Part shown: piece after piece, positions 45,208-54,218 of the stretch
How positions within the stretch are numbered: position 1 is the stretch's first letter
How the letters are laid out: every line of letters starts with the position of its first letter
Source: Syntrophaceae bacterium
GTDB lineage: Bacteria > Desulfobacterota > BSN033 > UBA1163
DNA length: 64,000 nt
Assembly (NCBI GenBank): GCA_013388635.1
Contig: JACAEX010000088.1
Coordinates: 20,667-84,666, forward strand
Direction of reading: 5' to 3'
Position numbers and translations under genes: made by a program
Notes under the pieces: generated by a model
Seen by the model: only the letters and a program-made list of their open reading frames with translations
The model's database searches: none
What the model was told of the DNA's origin: nothing

Positions 45208-45606
45208 TTATGTCTTCATCACTTTCACATACACCTTCCGATTTCTTGGGCCGTCGAATTCGCAAAAGAAGATCCCCTGCCAGGTTCCGAGGGCCAACCT
45301 TCCTGATTCGATCAGGACAACCTCAGAGGGCCCGATGAGGCTCGCCTTGATATGGGCAGGCGAATTGCCTTCCAGATGTCGGTATCGGTCCTGAAATGGG
45401 ATCACTTTGTTGAGCTGCATCAGAATATCCTGTGAAACGCTGGGGTCGGCATTTTCATTGATGGTGACCGCAGCCGTGGTGTGAGGAATGAAGATGTAGC
45501 AGATCCCCTCTTGCACCCCTGCCTTCCTAACCACCTCTTGGACAGAATGGGTGATATCAATGAACTCCGTCTTAGCCGTCGACTTTACCTGAAAAGCCTC
45601 GATCAT
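45208..45606 (-). CDS. YjbQ-family (UPF0047) protein
   Basis: 132 residues from ATG 45606, which has GGAGG five bases upstream; the track start is five codons earlier. Family motifs: EFIDITHSVQEVV, CYIFIPHTTAAVTINENAD and HIKASLIGPS, ending with the GTWQGIFFCEFDGPR segment. YjbQ proteins form trimers and have been reported to have weak thiamin-phosphate synthase activity; the physiological role is uncertain. It is divergent from the ECF transporter operon, across a 230-base spacer. Confidence 0.9.
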   Translation of the reverse strand: MIEAFQVKSTAKTEFIDITHSVQEVVRKAGVQEGICYIFIPHTTAAVTINENADPSVSQDILMQLNKVIPFQDRYRHLEGNSPAHIKASLIGPSEVVLIESGRLALGTWQGIFFCEFDGPRNRKVYVKVMKT

Positions 45607-45837
45607 CTCTACCTCCACCAAGGGGTCACTTAACGAACCATCTCATACCATATCCGTTCAAGAATCTCAATCAATCCTCCATCTCTTGATCCATCTGATT
45701 TGACACTTCAATTCTAAATTTAGTAAATTTCAAACATCGGGGACAATGAGGACGAAATATGAAACCTCTTTGAGGTGAAAGGGCTACCCTCACCGTGCCC
45801 GCCTGAAAGAAAAAAAGAGATGTGAAGGAGGTCAAGC
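45607..45837. promoter_or_regulatory. divergent spacer and ECF-operon leader
   Basis: Contains two overlapping hairpins on the plus strand: ACCTC-TTT-GAGGT (45764-45776) and GGTG-AA-AGGG-CTA-CCCT-CACC (45774-45794), which exclude each other. This invites a riboswitch interpretation, but no preQ1, TPP, cobalamin or other consensus was recognised. Confidence 0.35.
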
Positions 45838-46581
45838 ATGAAAGCTGTCTTTACGATGTGGAGAAATACCCGGATGATCATCCTGGCCTCGGTCTGCGCC
45901 GCCATTTATGGTGCTGCGCTCATCGCCTTCAAGACGGCCATTCCTCTCATTCCTGGCATTACGGAGGTTCGGGTGGCGAATATCTTTCCGATGGTCTTCA
46001 GTCTGCTCTTCGGCCCAGCAGGCGCCTGGGGAACAGCGTTCGGAAATCTCATCGGAGACATCTTCGGCGGCACCTTAGGCCCTGCCTCCGCTGCCGGCTT
46101 CGTGGGTAACTTCCTCCTCGGTTACCTCCCCTATGCGATGTGGACCACCTTCGTCCCGTTTGCCGAGAGATCACGAGAGTGGAACGTTGGGAGCTGGCGC
46201 AGCTGGATCAACTACATCCTCATCTCTTTTCTCTCCAGTGCCTCCTGCGCTGTGGTCATCAGCGTCGTGGTGGATGCTCTGGGCATTGTCCCCTATGCCG
46301 TGTTGACCAAGATCATCACCCTTAACGACACCTTTGCCAGCTGGATCGGGGTCATTCTTTTGACCTCGGTGTTCGGCATCACGAAAGAGCAGCTCGGCCT
46401 CTTCTGGCCAGAGGTGATGGAGGAGCGGGACGTGGGCCATCCTCTTGCTGGCACGATCGGTGCCTGGCTGGTTGCCCTGAGTGCGGTGACCGGTCTTTTC
46501 GGAGGAACGATCGGCCTTCCCATGCCCACCACCGGGTGGGTCTGTAGCCTTGCGATCATGGTCGGGTGTCTATTACTTTAG
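45838..46581 (+). CDS. ECF transporter S component (QueT-like)
   Basis: 247 residues with six membrane helices. The stretch VANIFPMVFSLLFGPAGAWG with GNLIGDIFGGTLGPAS is typical of QueT-family S components, which bind queuosine precursors or related small molecules. GGAGG lies seven bases upstream of the ATG. The fused ATPase gene follows (start 46619) and then the T component, so all four parts of a dedicated ECF importer are present. The vitamin or base it carries cannot be set by sequence alone. Confidence 0.8.
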   Translation: MKAVFTMWRNTRMIILASVCAAIYGAALIAFKTAIPLIPGITEVRVANIFPMVFSLLFGPAGAWGTAFGNLIGDIFGGTLGPASAAGFVGNFLLGYLPYAMWTTFVPFAERSREWNVGSWRSWINYILISFLSSASCAVVISVVVDALGIVPYAVLTKIITLNDTFASWIGVILLTSVFGITKEQLGLFWPEVMEERDVGHPLAGTIGAWLVALSAVTGLFGGTIGLPMPTTGWVCSLAIMVGCLLL

Positions 46582-46618
46582 ACGTACGGGGCTCTCTGCG
46601 GGTCGGGGTGAGTGGAAG

Positions 46619-48346
46619 ATGGGCGTCGCGGTCACATTCGAAGATCTCTCGTTCACTTATCGTCAAAATAACCGCCCCTCTTTAAGAAACATCCAGGGGC
46701 AAATGGAAGAGGCCAGGACCGTGGTCCTGATGGGACACAGCGGCGCAGGCAAGTCAACCCTCTGCTGCACACTCAACGGCCTCGTGCCGAGATTTTTTCG
46801 CGGTCAATATGAGGGCCGTGTCCTGGTCAAGGGAGAAGAGGTGGCCCGGCGCAAGGTCGCCGAGATGTCAAGGATCGTGGGCCTTGTGCTACAGGACTTC
46901 GAGGCACAGCTCTTCTCCACCAATGTGGAACTCGAAATGGCCTTCGGGCCGGAGAATCACTGCCTGCCCCGGCCGGAGATCGAGCACCGCATCCACCGTT
47001 ACCTCAGCTTCGTCGGCCTTGAGAGAATGCGACAGCGGGAACCAGCCACGCTCTCCGGCGGGCAGAAGCAGCGATTGGCCATTGGTTCGGTGCTGGCCCT
47101 GGAGCCAAAGGTTCTCGTCATGGACGAACCGACCACTGACCTCGATCCTCAGGGCCGGGAAGAGGTCCTCTCGATCGCTGACGACCTCCGGGAAGAAGGC
47201 GGCCTGCTCCTCCTTGTAGACCATGAACCAGAGACAGGGCTCCGTGCGGACCAGGTCTGGCTCATGCGTGACGGCCAAGTGGTAGCACAGGGAACGCCTG
47301 CTGAAATTTTGGTCAATCTGTCTTTGCTCAAATCCTGTGGGATCAAGCCCCCGCCGACAGTAGAGCTCTTTGAAGAGATGGGTTGGCCGGGAAGGCCGCT
47401 CACTGCGGAAAAGGCCACCTCTCTGATCATAGAACAGAACCTGGCCAGGCCCAGAAAGCTGAAGGCTCCTGCATCTCTGCCCAATGCCGGAGGCCCTCCC
47501 GTCCTGATGGCTGAGGGATTGCGGTACGTCTATCCCACCTATCAGATTGAGGCATTGCAGGGCATTGACCTATCCATCCGTGAAGGCGAATTTCTTGCCA
47601 TCCTGGGGCAGAATGGCTCTGGCAAGACGACGCTGGCGAAACACTTCAACGGCCTGCTCAAGCCGACTTCAGGCCGCATGCTCATCCACGGCAGGCCGAG
47701 CACAGACTACTCCCGGCGTGAGCTGGCCAAGCGGGTGGGATATGTATTCCAAAACCCGGACCATCAGATCTTCGCAAGGACCGTGAAAGAGGAGGTGGGT
47801 TTCGGTCTCAAGGTCTTGGGAGAGCATCCCAAGATGATCGAAAAGCGGGTGGCCGAGGCCCTGGAGGTCGTGGGACTGCAGGGCTACGAGGGAAAAGTCC
47901 CGTTCACGCTGACAAAGGGCGAACGTCAGCGTGTGGCCGTGGCATCGGTCTTAGCTGTTCAACCCGAGGTGATCGTCCTCGACGAGCCAACGACAGGGCT
48001 CGACTACGCCCAGCAGCGAAACATGATGGAAATGTTAAGGCGCCTGAACAGATCCGGCCATACGGTGATCGTCATCACCCATTCCATGTGGGTAGCGGCT
48101 GAATATGGCACGCGTGCGATCGTATTAAAAGATGGCAATATCCTGCTCGATGGACCGACCCGGGTTGTCTTCAGCGATGAAGCCCAGCTGGCCCGCGCCT
48201 CCTTGCACCCTCCTTCTCTGGTGCGTCTGAGCAACTGGCTGGGCACGCAAGCAATGACGGTCCAGAAGATGGTAGAAGAGCTACGGGAAATTCCAAACCC
48301 CAATAACCGAATAAATCCCAATTGCCAATGCCCGACGTCTTCATAA
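46619..48346 (+). CDS. ECF transporter fused ATPase (A-A')
   Basis: 575 residues from ATG 46619, 38 bases after the S component; the track start 46550 lies inside it. Two ABC ATPase domains in one chain: the first (about 1-240) with Walker A GHSGAGKST, signature LSGGQKQR and Walker B VLVMDEPTTDLD; the second (about 285-530) with GQNGSGKTT, a divergent signature LTKGERQR and VIVLDEPTTGLD. Fusion replaces the usual EcfA1/EcfA2 pair. The last residues are encoded by the 'aataaccgaat' repeat, so the C-terminal tail is probably not ancestral. Confidence 0.93.
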   Translation: MGVAVTFEDLSFTYRQNNRPSLRNIQGQMEEARTVVLMGHSGAGKSTLCCTLNGLVPRFFRGQYEGRVLVKGEEVARRKVAEMSRIVGLVLQDFEAQLFSTNVELEMAFGPENHCLPRPEIEHRIHRYLSFVGLERMRQREPATLSGGQKQRLAIGSVLALEPKVLVMDEPTTDLDPQGREEVLSIADDLREEGGLLLLVDHEPETGLRADQVWLMRDGQVVAQGTPAEILVNLSLLKSCGIKPPPTVELFEEMGWPGRPLTAEKATSLIIEQNLARPRKLKAPASLPNAGGPPVLMAEGLRYVYPTYQIEALQGIDLSIREGEFLAILGQNGSGKTTLAKHFNGLLKPTSGRMLIHGRPSTDYSRRELAKRVGYVFQNPDHQIFARTVKEEVGFGLKVLGEHPKMIEKRVAEALEVVGLQGYEGKVPFTLTKGERQRVAVASVLAVQPEVIVLDEPTTGLDYAQQRNMMEMLRRLNRSGHTVIVITHSMWVAAEYGTRAIVLKDGNILLDGPTRVVFSDEAQLARASLHPPSLVRLSNWLGTQAMTVQKMVEELREIPNPNNRINPNCQCPTSS

Positions 48347-48370
48347 TTGGAATTTGGTTATTGGGAGTTG
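48296..48370. repeat. 'ccccaataaccg ... ttggttattggg' repeat overlapping the ATPase end
   Basis: CCCCAATAACCGAATAAATC and GGAATTTGGTTATTGGGAG are near-complementary arms of the same repeat family as 31632-31797. It supplies the last codons and stop of the ECF ATPase gene. Confidence 0.55.
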
Positions 48371-48406
48371 ATCGGGATGTTTGCAGACTGAACGAGCCAA
48401 GATTCT

Positions 48407-49201
48407 ATGAACATCTTCCTCTACCTCGATAAAGGGACCTGGATCCACCACCTCGATCCGAGAACCAAGATGATCGGCACGCTGATCCTCTTCCTCATCT
48501 GCCTCTGCTTTAATCATCCCTTGTACATGGGTGGAATCAGCCTCGGCGTGATGGCGATTGCACTCTCAGCCAGGGCGCTCTTCAACTTTTGGCGGGTTCG
48601 CTATATCTTAATTCTCCTCATCACCTTCAGTACCGTGATGTGGCCATTTTTCGCTGAAGGGACCACCCCGTTATGGTCATGGGGATCTCTCCGCATCAGC
48701 GAGGAGTCGTTGCTTTACGGGATCGCAATGGGTTTACGCCTGGCCACATTCGTGGCCACGGGCATCATCTTGCTTTCCACGACGAGGAACGAAGAGTTGA
48801 CCAACGGCCTGATCCGATTGGGTCTGCCCTACCCGGTGGCCTTCGCCCTATCAACCGCCCTGCGGCTTGTACCCACCTTTGCCGGCGCCGCCGCCACGAT
48901 CGTCCAGGCCCAGATATCCAGGGGGCTCGACCTTGAGTCTGGGTCTCTCATCAGCCGTATTGGCAAGTTCATCCCTCAAGCCGTGCCTCTCTTCGTTTAT
49001 GCCATCCGGCACACCAATCTACTGGCCATGGCCTTGGAGTCAAAGGGATTCGACCCTGAATCGCCACGGACCCTTTATTACGAACCCCGGATGCGAAAGA
49101 TCGATTATCTGACCCTCATTCTCCTTTCTGGAGTTCTCGTCATATCGACCTATATGCGTTTAGGATTGGGCCTGGGCATCGCCATGCCAGGCCGGATGTA
49201 G
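48407..49201 (+). CDS. ecfT: ECF transporter T component (EcfT/CbiQ-like)
   Basis: 264 residues; five to six membrane helices and two cytoplasmic coupling motifs of the Ala-Arg-Gly kind (here QISRGLDLES and LESKGFDPES), which dock into the ATPase grooves. The N-terminal LDPRTKMIGTLILFL is typical. It completes the importer with the S and A-A' genes. ATG 48407 lacks a strong ribosome site. Confidence 0.92.
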   Translation: MNIFLYLDKGTWIHHLDPRTKMIGTLILFLICLCFNHPLYMGGISLGVMAIALSARALFNFWRVRYILILLITFSTVMWPFFAEGTTPLWSWGSLRISEESLLYGIAMGLRLATFVATGIILLSTTRNEELTNGLIRLGLPYPVAFALSTALRLVPTFAGAAATIVQAQISRGLDLESGSLISRIGKFIPQAVPLFVYAIRHTNLLAMALESKGFDPESPRTLYYEPRMRKIDYLTLILLSGVLVISTYMRLGLGLGIAMPGRM

Positions 49202-49274
49202 AGGATTCTTCGTGCTTGTAATTTGATTTTAAATCAGGTATGGTAGAAACGGAATCACGAGGAGGGAATTGCGG

Positions 49275-49514
49275 ATGGCTCAGAAGAAGATCTCAGAGAT
49301 TCTGAAACTGATCGAGTTCCTGAACGAGGAGGTGAAGGAATTATCTAAAAGGCTGAGCCGTATCACCCCTAAAGAGGTCAGCGAAAAATTAGGGGCCCTG
49401 GCCCTCCTCAGAGAAAGGATCCTCAACCTCCGGGTCGACCTTCCACAGGAATTGGAAAATAGCCTATCCGAACTCTATCCTCCCACTGAGAAGAACAAAC
49501 TGAAACCCTCCTGA
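49275..49514 (+). CDS. small coiled-coil hypothetical protein
   Basis: 79 residues (MAQKKISEILKLIEFLNEEV), rich in Leu, Glu and Lys in heptads, predicted as one long helical hairpin. GAGGAGGG lies upstream; TTG 49269 or ATG 49275 could be used. It is about 70 bases after the T component, so perhaps in the same transcript. Family not recognised. Confidence 0.6.
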   Translation: MAQKKISEILKLIEFLNEEVKELSKRLSRITPKEVSEKLGALALLRERILNLRVDLPQELENSLSELYPPTEKNKLKPS

Positions 49515-49611
49515 TCTGCCAAATGGTTCGGCGCGACAAATATTCCCGATTTTAAACTCCAAACCGATCTCTTGATAGCTCCGGGATCTCAACTCCGAAC
49601 TCGAAACTTCT

Positions 49612-50838
49612 TCAGTAGAACGCCAGGCTTGCAAAAGAGACGACGGACTGGGTCTCCGGGGTGAACGCCTGAGCATAGCGGAGGAGTTTGCCCTCTCTGG
49701 CCTGAAGGACCTTGAGCATCGTATAGATCGCCGGGAAACCGCAGATTCTTCTCCGATCCTGATCCTTCAAGATCGACTGAAAAAATCCTTCTGCGTCCAT
49801 TCTCTCTGCATGCGCCAGCATCTCCTGATCCTCTTGAGCCAGAACCCCGAGACCGTACTCTGTCATCCCCTCCTGATCTCCGAATTGATGGCCCACGTGT
49901 GCAAGATCAGCACTGGCGATCAGAACAACCTCTTTCCCGATCGAGGAGAGAGAATCCTTCAGACCTTCGATGAACTCTCGAACCGGTCTCAGCTCCATCG
50001 GTGAGATCCCCCTTTCCAGGGCCTCATGAAATGATCCGCACAGAATGGGAACGATCCTGAGCGGTTCCGGATCGGGGTAGAGATATCGGAGAAAGACGCA
50101 TTGAAACTCAATCGAGTGCTCGCTCCGGTGAACCCGTTCATCTCTGAAGAGATCCTCGGAACATCGAGATCGGATGGCATCGACCAGCTCCCTGTCCACC
50201 TTCAGCGTCCCGAGAGGGGTCATAAAATCCTTTTGGGTGAGGCAGAAAGGCTTTTCCATGGGGACGTGGCATGTCCCGAGAACCACAAAGCAAGAAGAGG
50301 AACTCCTCTCCCATATCTCCCTGTGGGCGAAGGCATAGCAGACCCCTCCCCTTTGAAAATCGATATGGGGTGCCACCACTCCCTTCAATCCATGGCCACC
50401 TTTCCTCTCTTCAAGGGGGCCCGGCCCCTCCGGTCCTGCAAAGTAGCTGCTGAGCTGCGCCTTCAATCGACCGGGGTCCATCTCGTAACTCTTCCCGGCA
50501 AATGCAGCTTCTCTGACAGCGGCCTTTTCAAATCGCTCTTCTTTCTCCCGCAGGGCCGCCTGAAATCGGTCGCCCTCGAGAAAAAGATTTTCATCCAGGG
50601 CGTCGATAATTTCCTGAATCTTCTCCGTGTAGAGAAACTCTCCAAACCTCCTCATATAGGCTGCCTGAATATCCAGGACCGAGTGCTCTCCATCAAAAAG
50701 GGAGACAATAAAATAGAGAGGAGGGGGCAGGAAGAGCGCCCTTTCGCTAACGTTCTGAGGATCCTGAAGACAGATCAGCGTTTGACCTGACATTTGCACC
50801 TGAAAGACATTGACGTTCCGCAGTTTTGGAGAATCCAT
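49612..50838 (-). CDS. MEMO1-family protein (AmmeMemoRadiSam system B) with N-terminal domain
   Basis: 408 residues. The MEMO domain (about 145-408) shows VVAPHIDFQRGG, a GTCH loop, HRSEHSIEFQ and IASADLAHVGH, the His/Asp residues that line the metal-like site of non-haem dioxygenase relatives. About 110 N-terminal residues form a separate domain (FDGEHSVLDIQAAYMRRFGE) with a winged-helix look, similar to PqqD-type peptide-binding folds. MEMO proteins often occur with an AMMECR1 protein and a radical SAM enzyme; only a distant radical SAM gene (31788-32513) is in the window. Function unknown. Confidence 0.87.
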   Translation of the reverse strand: MDSPKLRNVNVFQVQMSGQTLICLQDPQNVSERALFLPPPLYFIVSLFDGEHSVLDIQAAYMRRFGEFLYTEKIQEIIDALDENLFLEGDRFQAALREKEERFEKAAVREAAFAGKSYEMDPGRLKAQLSSYFAGPEGPGPLEERKGGHGLKGVVAPHIDFQRGGVCYAFAHREIWERSSSSCFVVLGTCHVPMEKPFCLTQKDFMTPLGTLKVDRELVDAIRSRCSEDLFRDERVHRSEHSIEFQCVFLRYLYPDPEPLRIVPILCGSFHEALERGISPMELRPVREFIEGLKDSLSSIGKEVVLIASADLAHVGHQFGDQEGMTEYGLGVLAQEDQEMLAHAERMDAEGFFQSILKDQDRRRICGFPAIYTMLKVLQAREGKLLRYAQAFTPETQSVVSFASLAFY

Positions 50839-51019
50839 AGAAATTATGAAAGTCGCTCATTTAGGAAGAAACTTTAACAATCAAATGACAATGGCTAATC
50901 CCTATTTCATGGAAGAATGATCCGATCGAATACCTGGGTATGGGTGACTGGGGTCTGTCTGGTGATTGGTAACGGGAGCTCGGAGTTTAGCGACCCATGG
51001 CCTTTCGGGAAAAAGGGTC

Positions 51020-53434
51020 TCATCCGATCGCGATGCTGACCGCACCCTGTTCCTCGGGACGTGTCTCGGGAGGTTTCAACGCAAGTTCGATAGCCTCATC
51101 CATCCGTTGAATAAACTTGAAGTTCATCTGCTTCCGGATGTGCTCCGGGATCTCCTCCAGGTCTTTCTCATTCTTCTTGGGGAGAATGATCGTCCTGATG
51201 CCTGCCCGCATCCCGGCCAGGACCTTCTCTTTGATCCCCCCTACAGGAAGGACCAGGCCCCTGAGGGTGATCTCGCCGGTCATGGCCACATCGCTTCGTA
51301 CAGGGGTATTGGTTAAGAGGGAGGTCAGCGCCACAAACATGGTAATTCCAGCCGAAGGTCCGTCCTTTGGAATGGCGCCTGCAGGTACGTGGATATGGAT
51401 GTCGTTCTTTTCAAAGAAGTCCTCGGGAATGCCCAGTTCCTTCGATTTGGAACGGACATAGGCCAGCGCGGCCTGGGCAGATTCCTTCATCACGTCTCCC
51501 AATTGGCCGGTTAATGTCAAGCCCTTCTCCCCTCTCATCTTCGTTGCCTCAACGAAGATGATGTCTCCTCCGGTGGGTGTCCAGGCCAGACCCGTGGCCA
51601 CACCGGGATCCGATGTCCGCTCCGCCACCTCGGGGAAGAACTTCACCGGGCCGAGAAATTTATGGAGGTTGTCGGGGGTGATCACCACCTTCTCTTTAAC
51701 TCCCCTGGCCACATCCTTCGCCACCCCTCGGCAGATGGCTGCGATCTCCCTCTCCAAATTCCGAACCCCTGCCTCCCGAGTGTACGAGGTGATGATCACC
51801 TGAAGTGCCTCATCCTGAAATTCGATGAACTCTCCACTCAACCCGTGCTCGCTGATCTGCTTGGGAATGAGAAACTGCTTGGCGATCATCATCTTCTGAT
51901 CTTCGCTGTAACCCGGAAGCTCGAGGGTCTCCATCCGATCCCTCAGGGCCGGGGGAATGGTGTCGAGCACATTGGCAGTGGTGATGAACATCACCTTTGA
52001 AAGGTCGAAGGGAACGTCAATATAGTGATCGGAGAAAGAGAAGTTCTGCTCCGGGTCCAGCACCTCCAGGAGGGCGGAGGATGGGTCACCCCGGAAATCC
52101 ATCCCGATCTTGTCCACCTCGTCCAACATGAAGATCGGATTATTCGACCCCGCCTTCTTGATCCCCTGAATGATCCGGCCCGGCAGCGCTCCCACATAGG
52201 TCCTCCGATGGCCCCGGATCTCAGCCTCATCCCGAACTCCACCCAGGGAGATGCGGATAAATTTTCGGCCCATGGTACGGGCGATCGATCGGCCGAGGGA
52301 GGTCTTTCCAACTCCTGGCGGACCGACGAAGCAGAGGATCGGACCCTTCATGTCCGATTTCAATTTCCTGACAGCTAAGTACTCCAGAATTCTCTTCTTC
52401 ACCTTCTCCAGATCATAGTGGTCCTCATCCAGGGTCTTCTGGGCGTGGTCGATATCGAGGGTGTCCTCGGTCGTCTCAGACCAGGGAAGCTCCACCAACC
52501 AGTCGAGATAAGTTCTGGCCACCGTATATTCTGCAGAGGCAGGAGGGATCTTGGCGAGACGATCCAGTTCCTTCTCGGCAGCGGCCAACGCCTCGGCTGG
52601 CATCCTTGCCTTCTTGATCTTCTCCCGGAGTTCCTTGATCTCCGTGGAGTGCTCGTCCAGCTCTCCCAATTCTTTCTTGATCGCCTTCAATTGTTCCCGG
52701 AGGTAATACTCCCTCTGGGTCCGATCCATATCCTCCTTCACCTGAGACTGGATCTTGTTGCCCAATTCCAATACCTGAACCTCCTTGTTCAGAAGGAGAT
52801 GCACTTTCGCCAAGCGCTCCCGAATATCGAAGGTCTCAAGGATCCCCTGCTTCTCGGTTGACGAGAGGTTCAGATTGGAAGCGATCAAATCCCCCAGGAT
52901 AGAGGGCGACTTGATATTGCTCACCATCGTACCCAGCTCGGCGGTGAGATAAGGGGCCAGTTCCACAGCCCTCTGGAAAAGGTTCTTCAGATTCATCATC
53001 AGGGCGTCTATCTCAACACCCTGAGCAAAGCCCTCTTCGATGGTCTCACATCTCACCTTAAAATAAGGCTCCCTCTGAATGTATTCCTTCACCTTTATCC
53101 GCGAGATGCCCTGGACAATGACCCGCTGGCTTCCATCGAGCTCTCGGATCATCCTTAGAATCAGTGCGGCTACGCCCACCGTGTAAAGGTCGCTCTCCTT
53201 CGGATCCTCGATCTCGGACCTCTTCTGGGTGATGATGCCGATGATGCGATCCGAATCCATCGCATCATCGATCAACTTCACAGATTTCTTCCTCCCCACC
53301 ATAATCGGGAGGATCAGGTCGGGGTAGAGGACGGTTCCCCTCAAAGGAAGGATGGGGAGTTCATTTGGGACAGAAACCCTGTCGTCCCTTCCCTTCTCGT
53401 CCTTATCAGCACCTCCCCTTGGCAAAAAGATCAT
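51020..53434 (-). CDS. lon: ATP-dependent protease Lon
   Basis: 804 residues, full length. An N-terminal substrate-binding domain (LPILPLRGTVLYPDLILPI), coiled coil, AAA+ module (Walker A GPPGVGKTS, about 368; Walker B IFMLDEVDKIG) and the C-terminal protease domain with the Ser-Lys dyad (KDGPSAGITMF, Ser near 690; GGIKEKVLAG, Lys near 734). It degrades misfolded and regulatory proteins in the cytoplasm. GGAGGAGG precedes the ATG and a good sigma-70 promoter lies upstream (53474-53502). No heat-shock element was seen. Confidence 0.97.
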   Translation of the reverse strand: MIFLPRGGADKDEKGRDDRVSVPNELPILPLRGTVLYPDLILPIMVGRKKSVKLIDDAMDSDRIIGIITQKRSEIEDPKESDLYTVGVAALILRMIRELDGSQRVIVQGISRIKVKEYIQREPYFKVRCETIEEGFAQGVEIDALMMNLKNLFQRAVELAPYLTAELGTMVSNIKSPSILGDLIASNLNLSSTEKQGILETFDIRERLAKVHLLLNKEVQVLELGNKIQSQVKEDMDRTQREYYLREQLKAIKKELGELDEHSTEIKELREKIKKARMPAEALAAAEKELDRLAKIPPASAEYTVARTYLDWLVELPWSETTEDTLDIDHAQKTLDEDHYDLEKVKKRILEYLAVRKLKSDMKGPILCFVGPPGVGKTSLGRSIARTMGRKFIRISLGGVRDEAEIRGHRRTYVGALPGRIIQGIKKAGSNNPIFMLDEVDKIGMDFRGDPSSALLEVLDPEQNFSFSDHYIDVPFDLSKVMFITTANVLDTIPPALRDRMETLELPGYSEDQKMMIAKQFLIPKQISEHGLSGEFIEFQDEALQVIITSYTREAGVRNLEREIAAICRGVAKDVARGVKEKVVITPDNLHKFLGPVKFFPEVAERTSDPGVATGLAWTPTGGDIIFVEATKMRGEKGLTLTGQLGDVMKESAQAALAYVRSKSKELGIPEDFFEKNDIHIHVPAGAIPKDGPSAGITMFVALTSLLTNTPVRSDVAMTGEITLRGLVLPVGGIKEKVLAGMRAGIRTIILPKKNEKDLEEIPEHIRKQMNFKFIQRMDEAIELALKPPETRPEEQGAVSIAIG

Positions 53435-53473
53435 TGTGACCTCCTCCTGGATGATCGGTTCCGTCTAAGTATA

Positions 53474-53502
53474 ATCATAATCACTGTCGCTCCGAGTGTC
53501 AA
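53474..53502 (-). promoter_or_regulatory. sigma-70 promoter of lon
   Basis: On the minus strand TTGACA (53502-53497), a 17-base spacer and TATGAT (53479-53474) match consensus at 6/6 and 5/6. The -10 is about 40 bases upstream of the lon ATG. Confidence 0.65.
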
Positions 53503-53622
53503 TGTAGTCCCTTTCGTTTCAGAAGTTACTTAACCCCAATATCATGGGATATAGGCAAAAGACTGTTGTTTGTGGATGATGGTTGACGGATCAGTCACTG
53601 TCCGCTGGTCAGGGGTTCTGGA

Positions 53623-53862
53623 TCATGTCGGCTCACGGACATAGGCTTTCCCGCAGACGTTGCAAACCCCCCTCTCATTAATGACACCGATGCAATTTCC
53701 ATCACTGCATAAGATGCGCTCCGAGAAATCGATCTCCCCTTCTTCCTCCGTCTTCACCGAACTTCCGCACCAACAGCAGTAGGCACTCTTCTCCGGGATC
53801 TCTCCCTGGCAGTTGGGACAGAGCTTAAAGGGCAAGGATTCTTGACAGTGGGGGCACTTCAT
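53623..53862 (-). CDS. zinc-ribbon protein with multiple CxxC knuckles
   Basis: 79 residues with five CxxC-type pairs (MKCPHCQ, LCPNC, CCWCG, LCSDGNC and CNVCG), enough for two or three zinc ribbons. The ATG follows the TAG of the upstream gene directly, with GGAGGAG before it. It may be an accessory of a larger complex; the family is not recognised. Confidence 0.75.
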   Translation of the reverse strand: MKCPHCQESLPFKLCPNCQGEIPEKSAYCCWCGSSVKTEEEGEIDFSERILCSDGNCIGVINERGVCNVCGKAYVREPT

Positions 53863-54102
53863 CTACTCCTCCTCGACGTGAAGATTCCTGATGAACCGCT
53901 CGATATCCCGCTTGTTTCTCCTCAGTTCGTAAAGAAGCTTCCTCGTCTCTTCATCGGGAAAGAGCCGATTCAAATCGTATTCCTTGCCCGGGAAGAGAAG
54001 ATTGAGATCGACTGCCCTTTTTGGCTCCTGCTCAGGAGGGGCCTCCGCGGGTTGATCCTCCCCCTCTTCAATGGCTGAATCTTGGGCCTTGGGATCTGTC
54101 AT
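53863..54102 (-). CDS. small acidic/charged hypothetical protein
   Basis: 79 residues from ATG 54102 (MTDPKAQDSAIEE). A disordered Glu/Pro-rich first half leads to a helical second half (DEETRKLLYELRRNKRDIER). Two near-repeats, VDLNLLFPGKEY and YDLNRLFPDEE, stand in the middle. It abuts the zinc-ribbon gene with no gap, so the pair is probably co-expressed. Family not recognised. Confidence 0.65.
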   Translation of the reverse strand: MTDPKAQDSAIEEGEDQPAEAPPEQEPKRAVDLNLLFPGKEYDLNRLFPDEETRKLLYELRRNKRDIERFIRNLHVEEE

Positions 54103-54218
54103 CTGGGTCAAACCCCATTCCTATATAGGACAGCCTTCCTGTTTTGTCAACCCATTCCGGTTTTCGGATTGCAGGCGCCACGACCGGCCACACCGTGGGA
54201 GAATGAACATTCCCCATT

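Noticed and set aside
45622-45837. preQ1 or TPP riboswitch before the QueT-like gene
   Set aside because: No consensus core (for example the CUGAGA/ACCUGA of TPP or the preQ1 pseudoknot tail) could be found; only generic hairpins are present.
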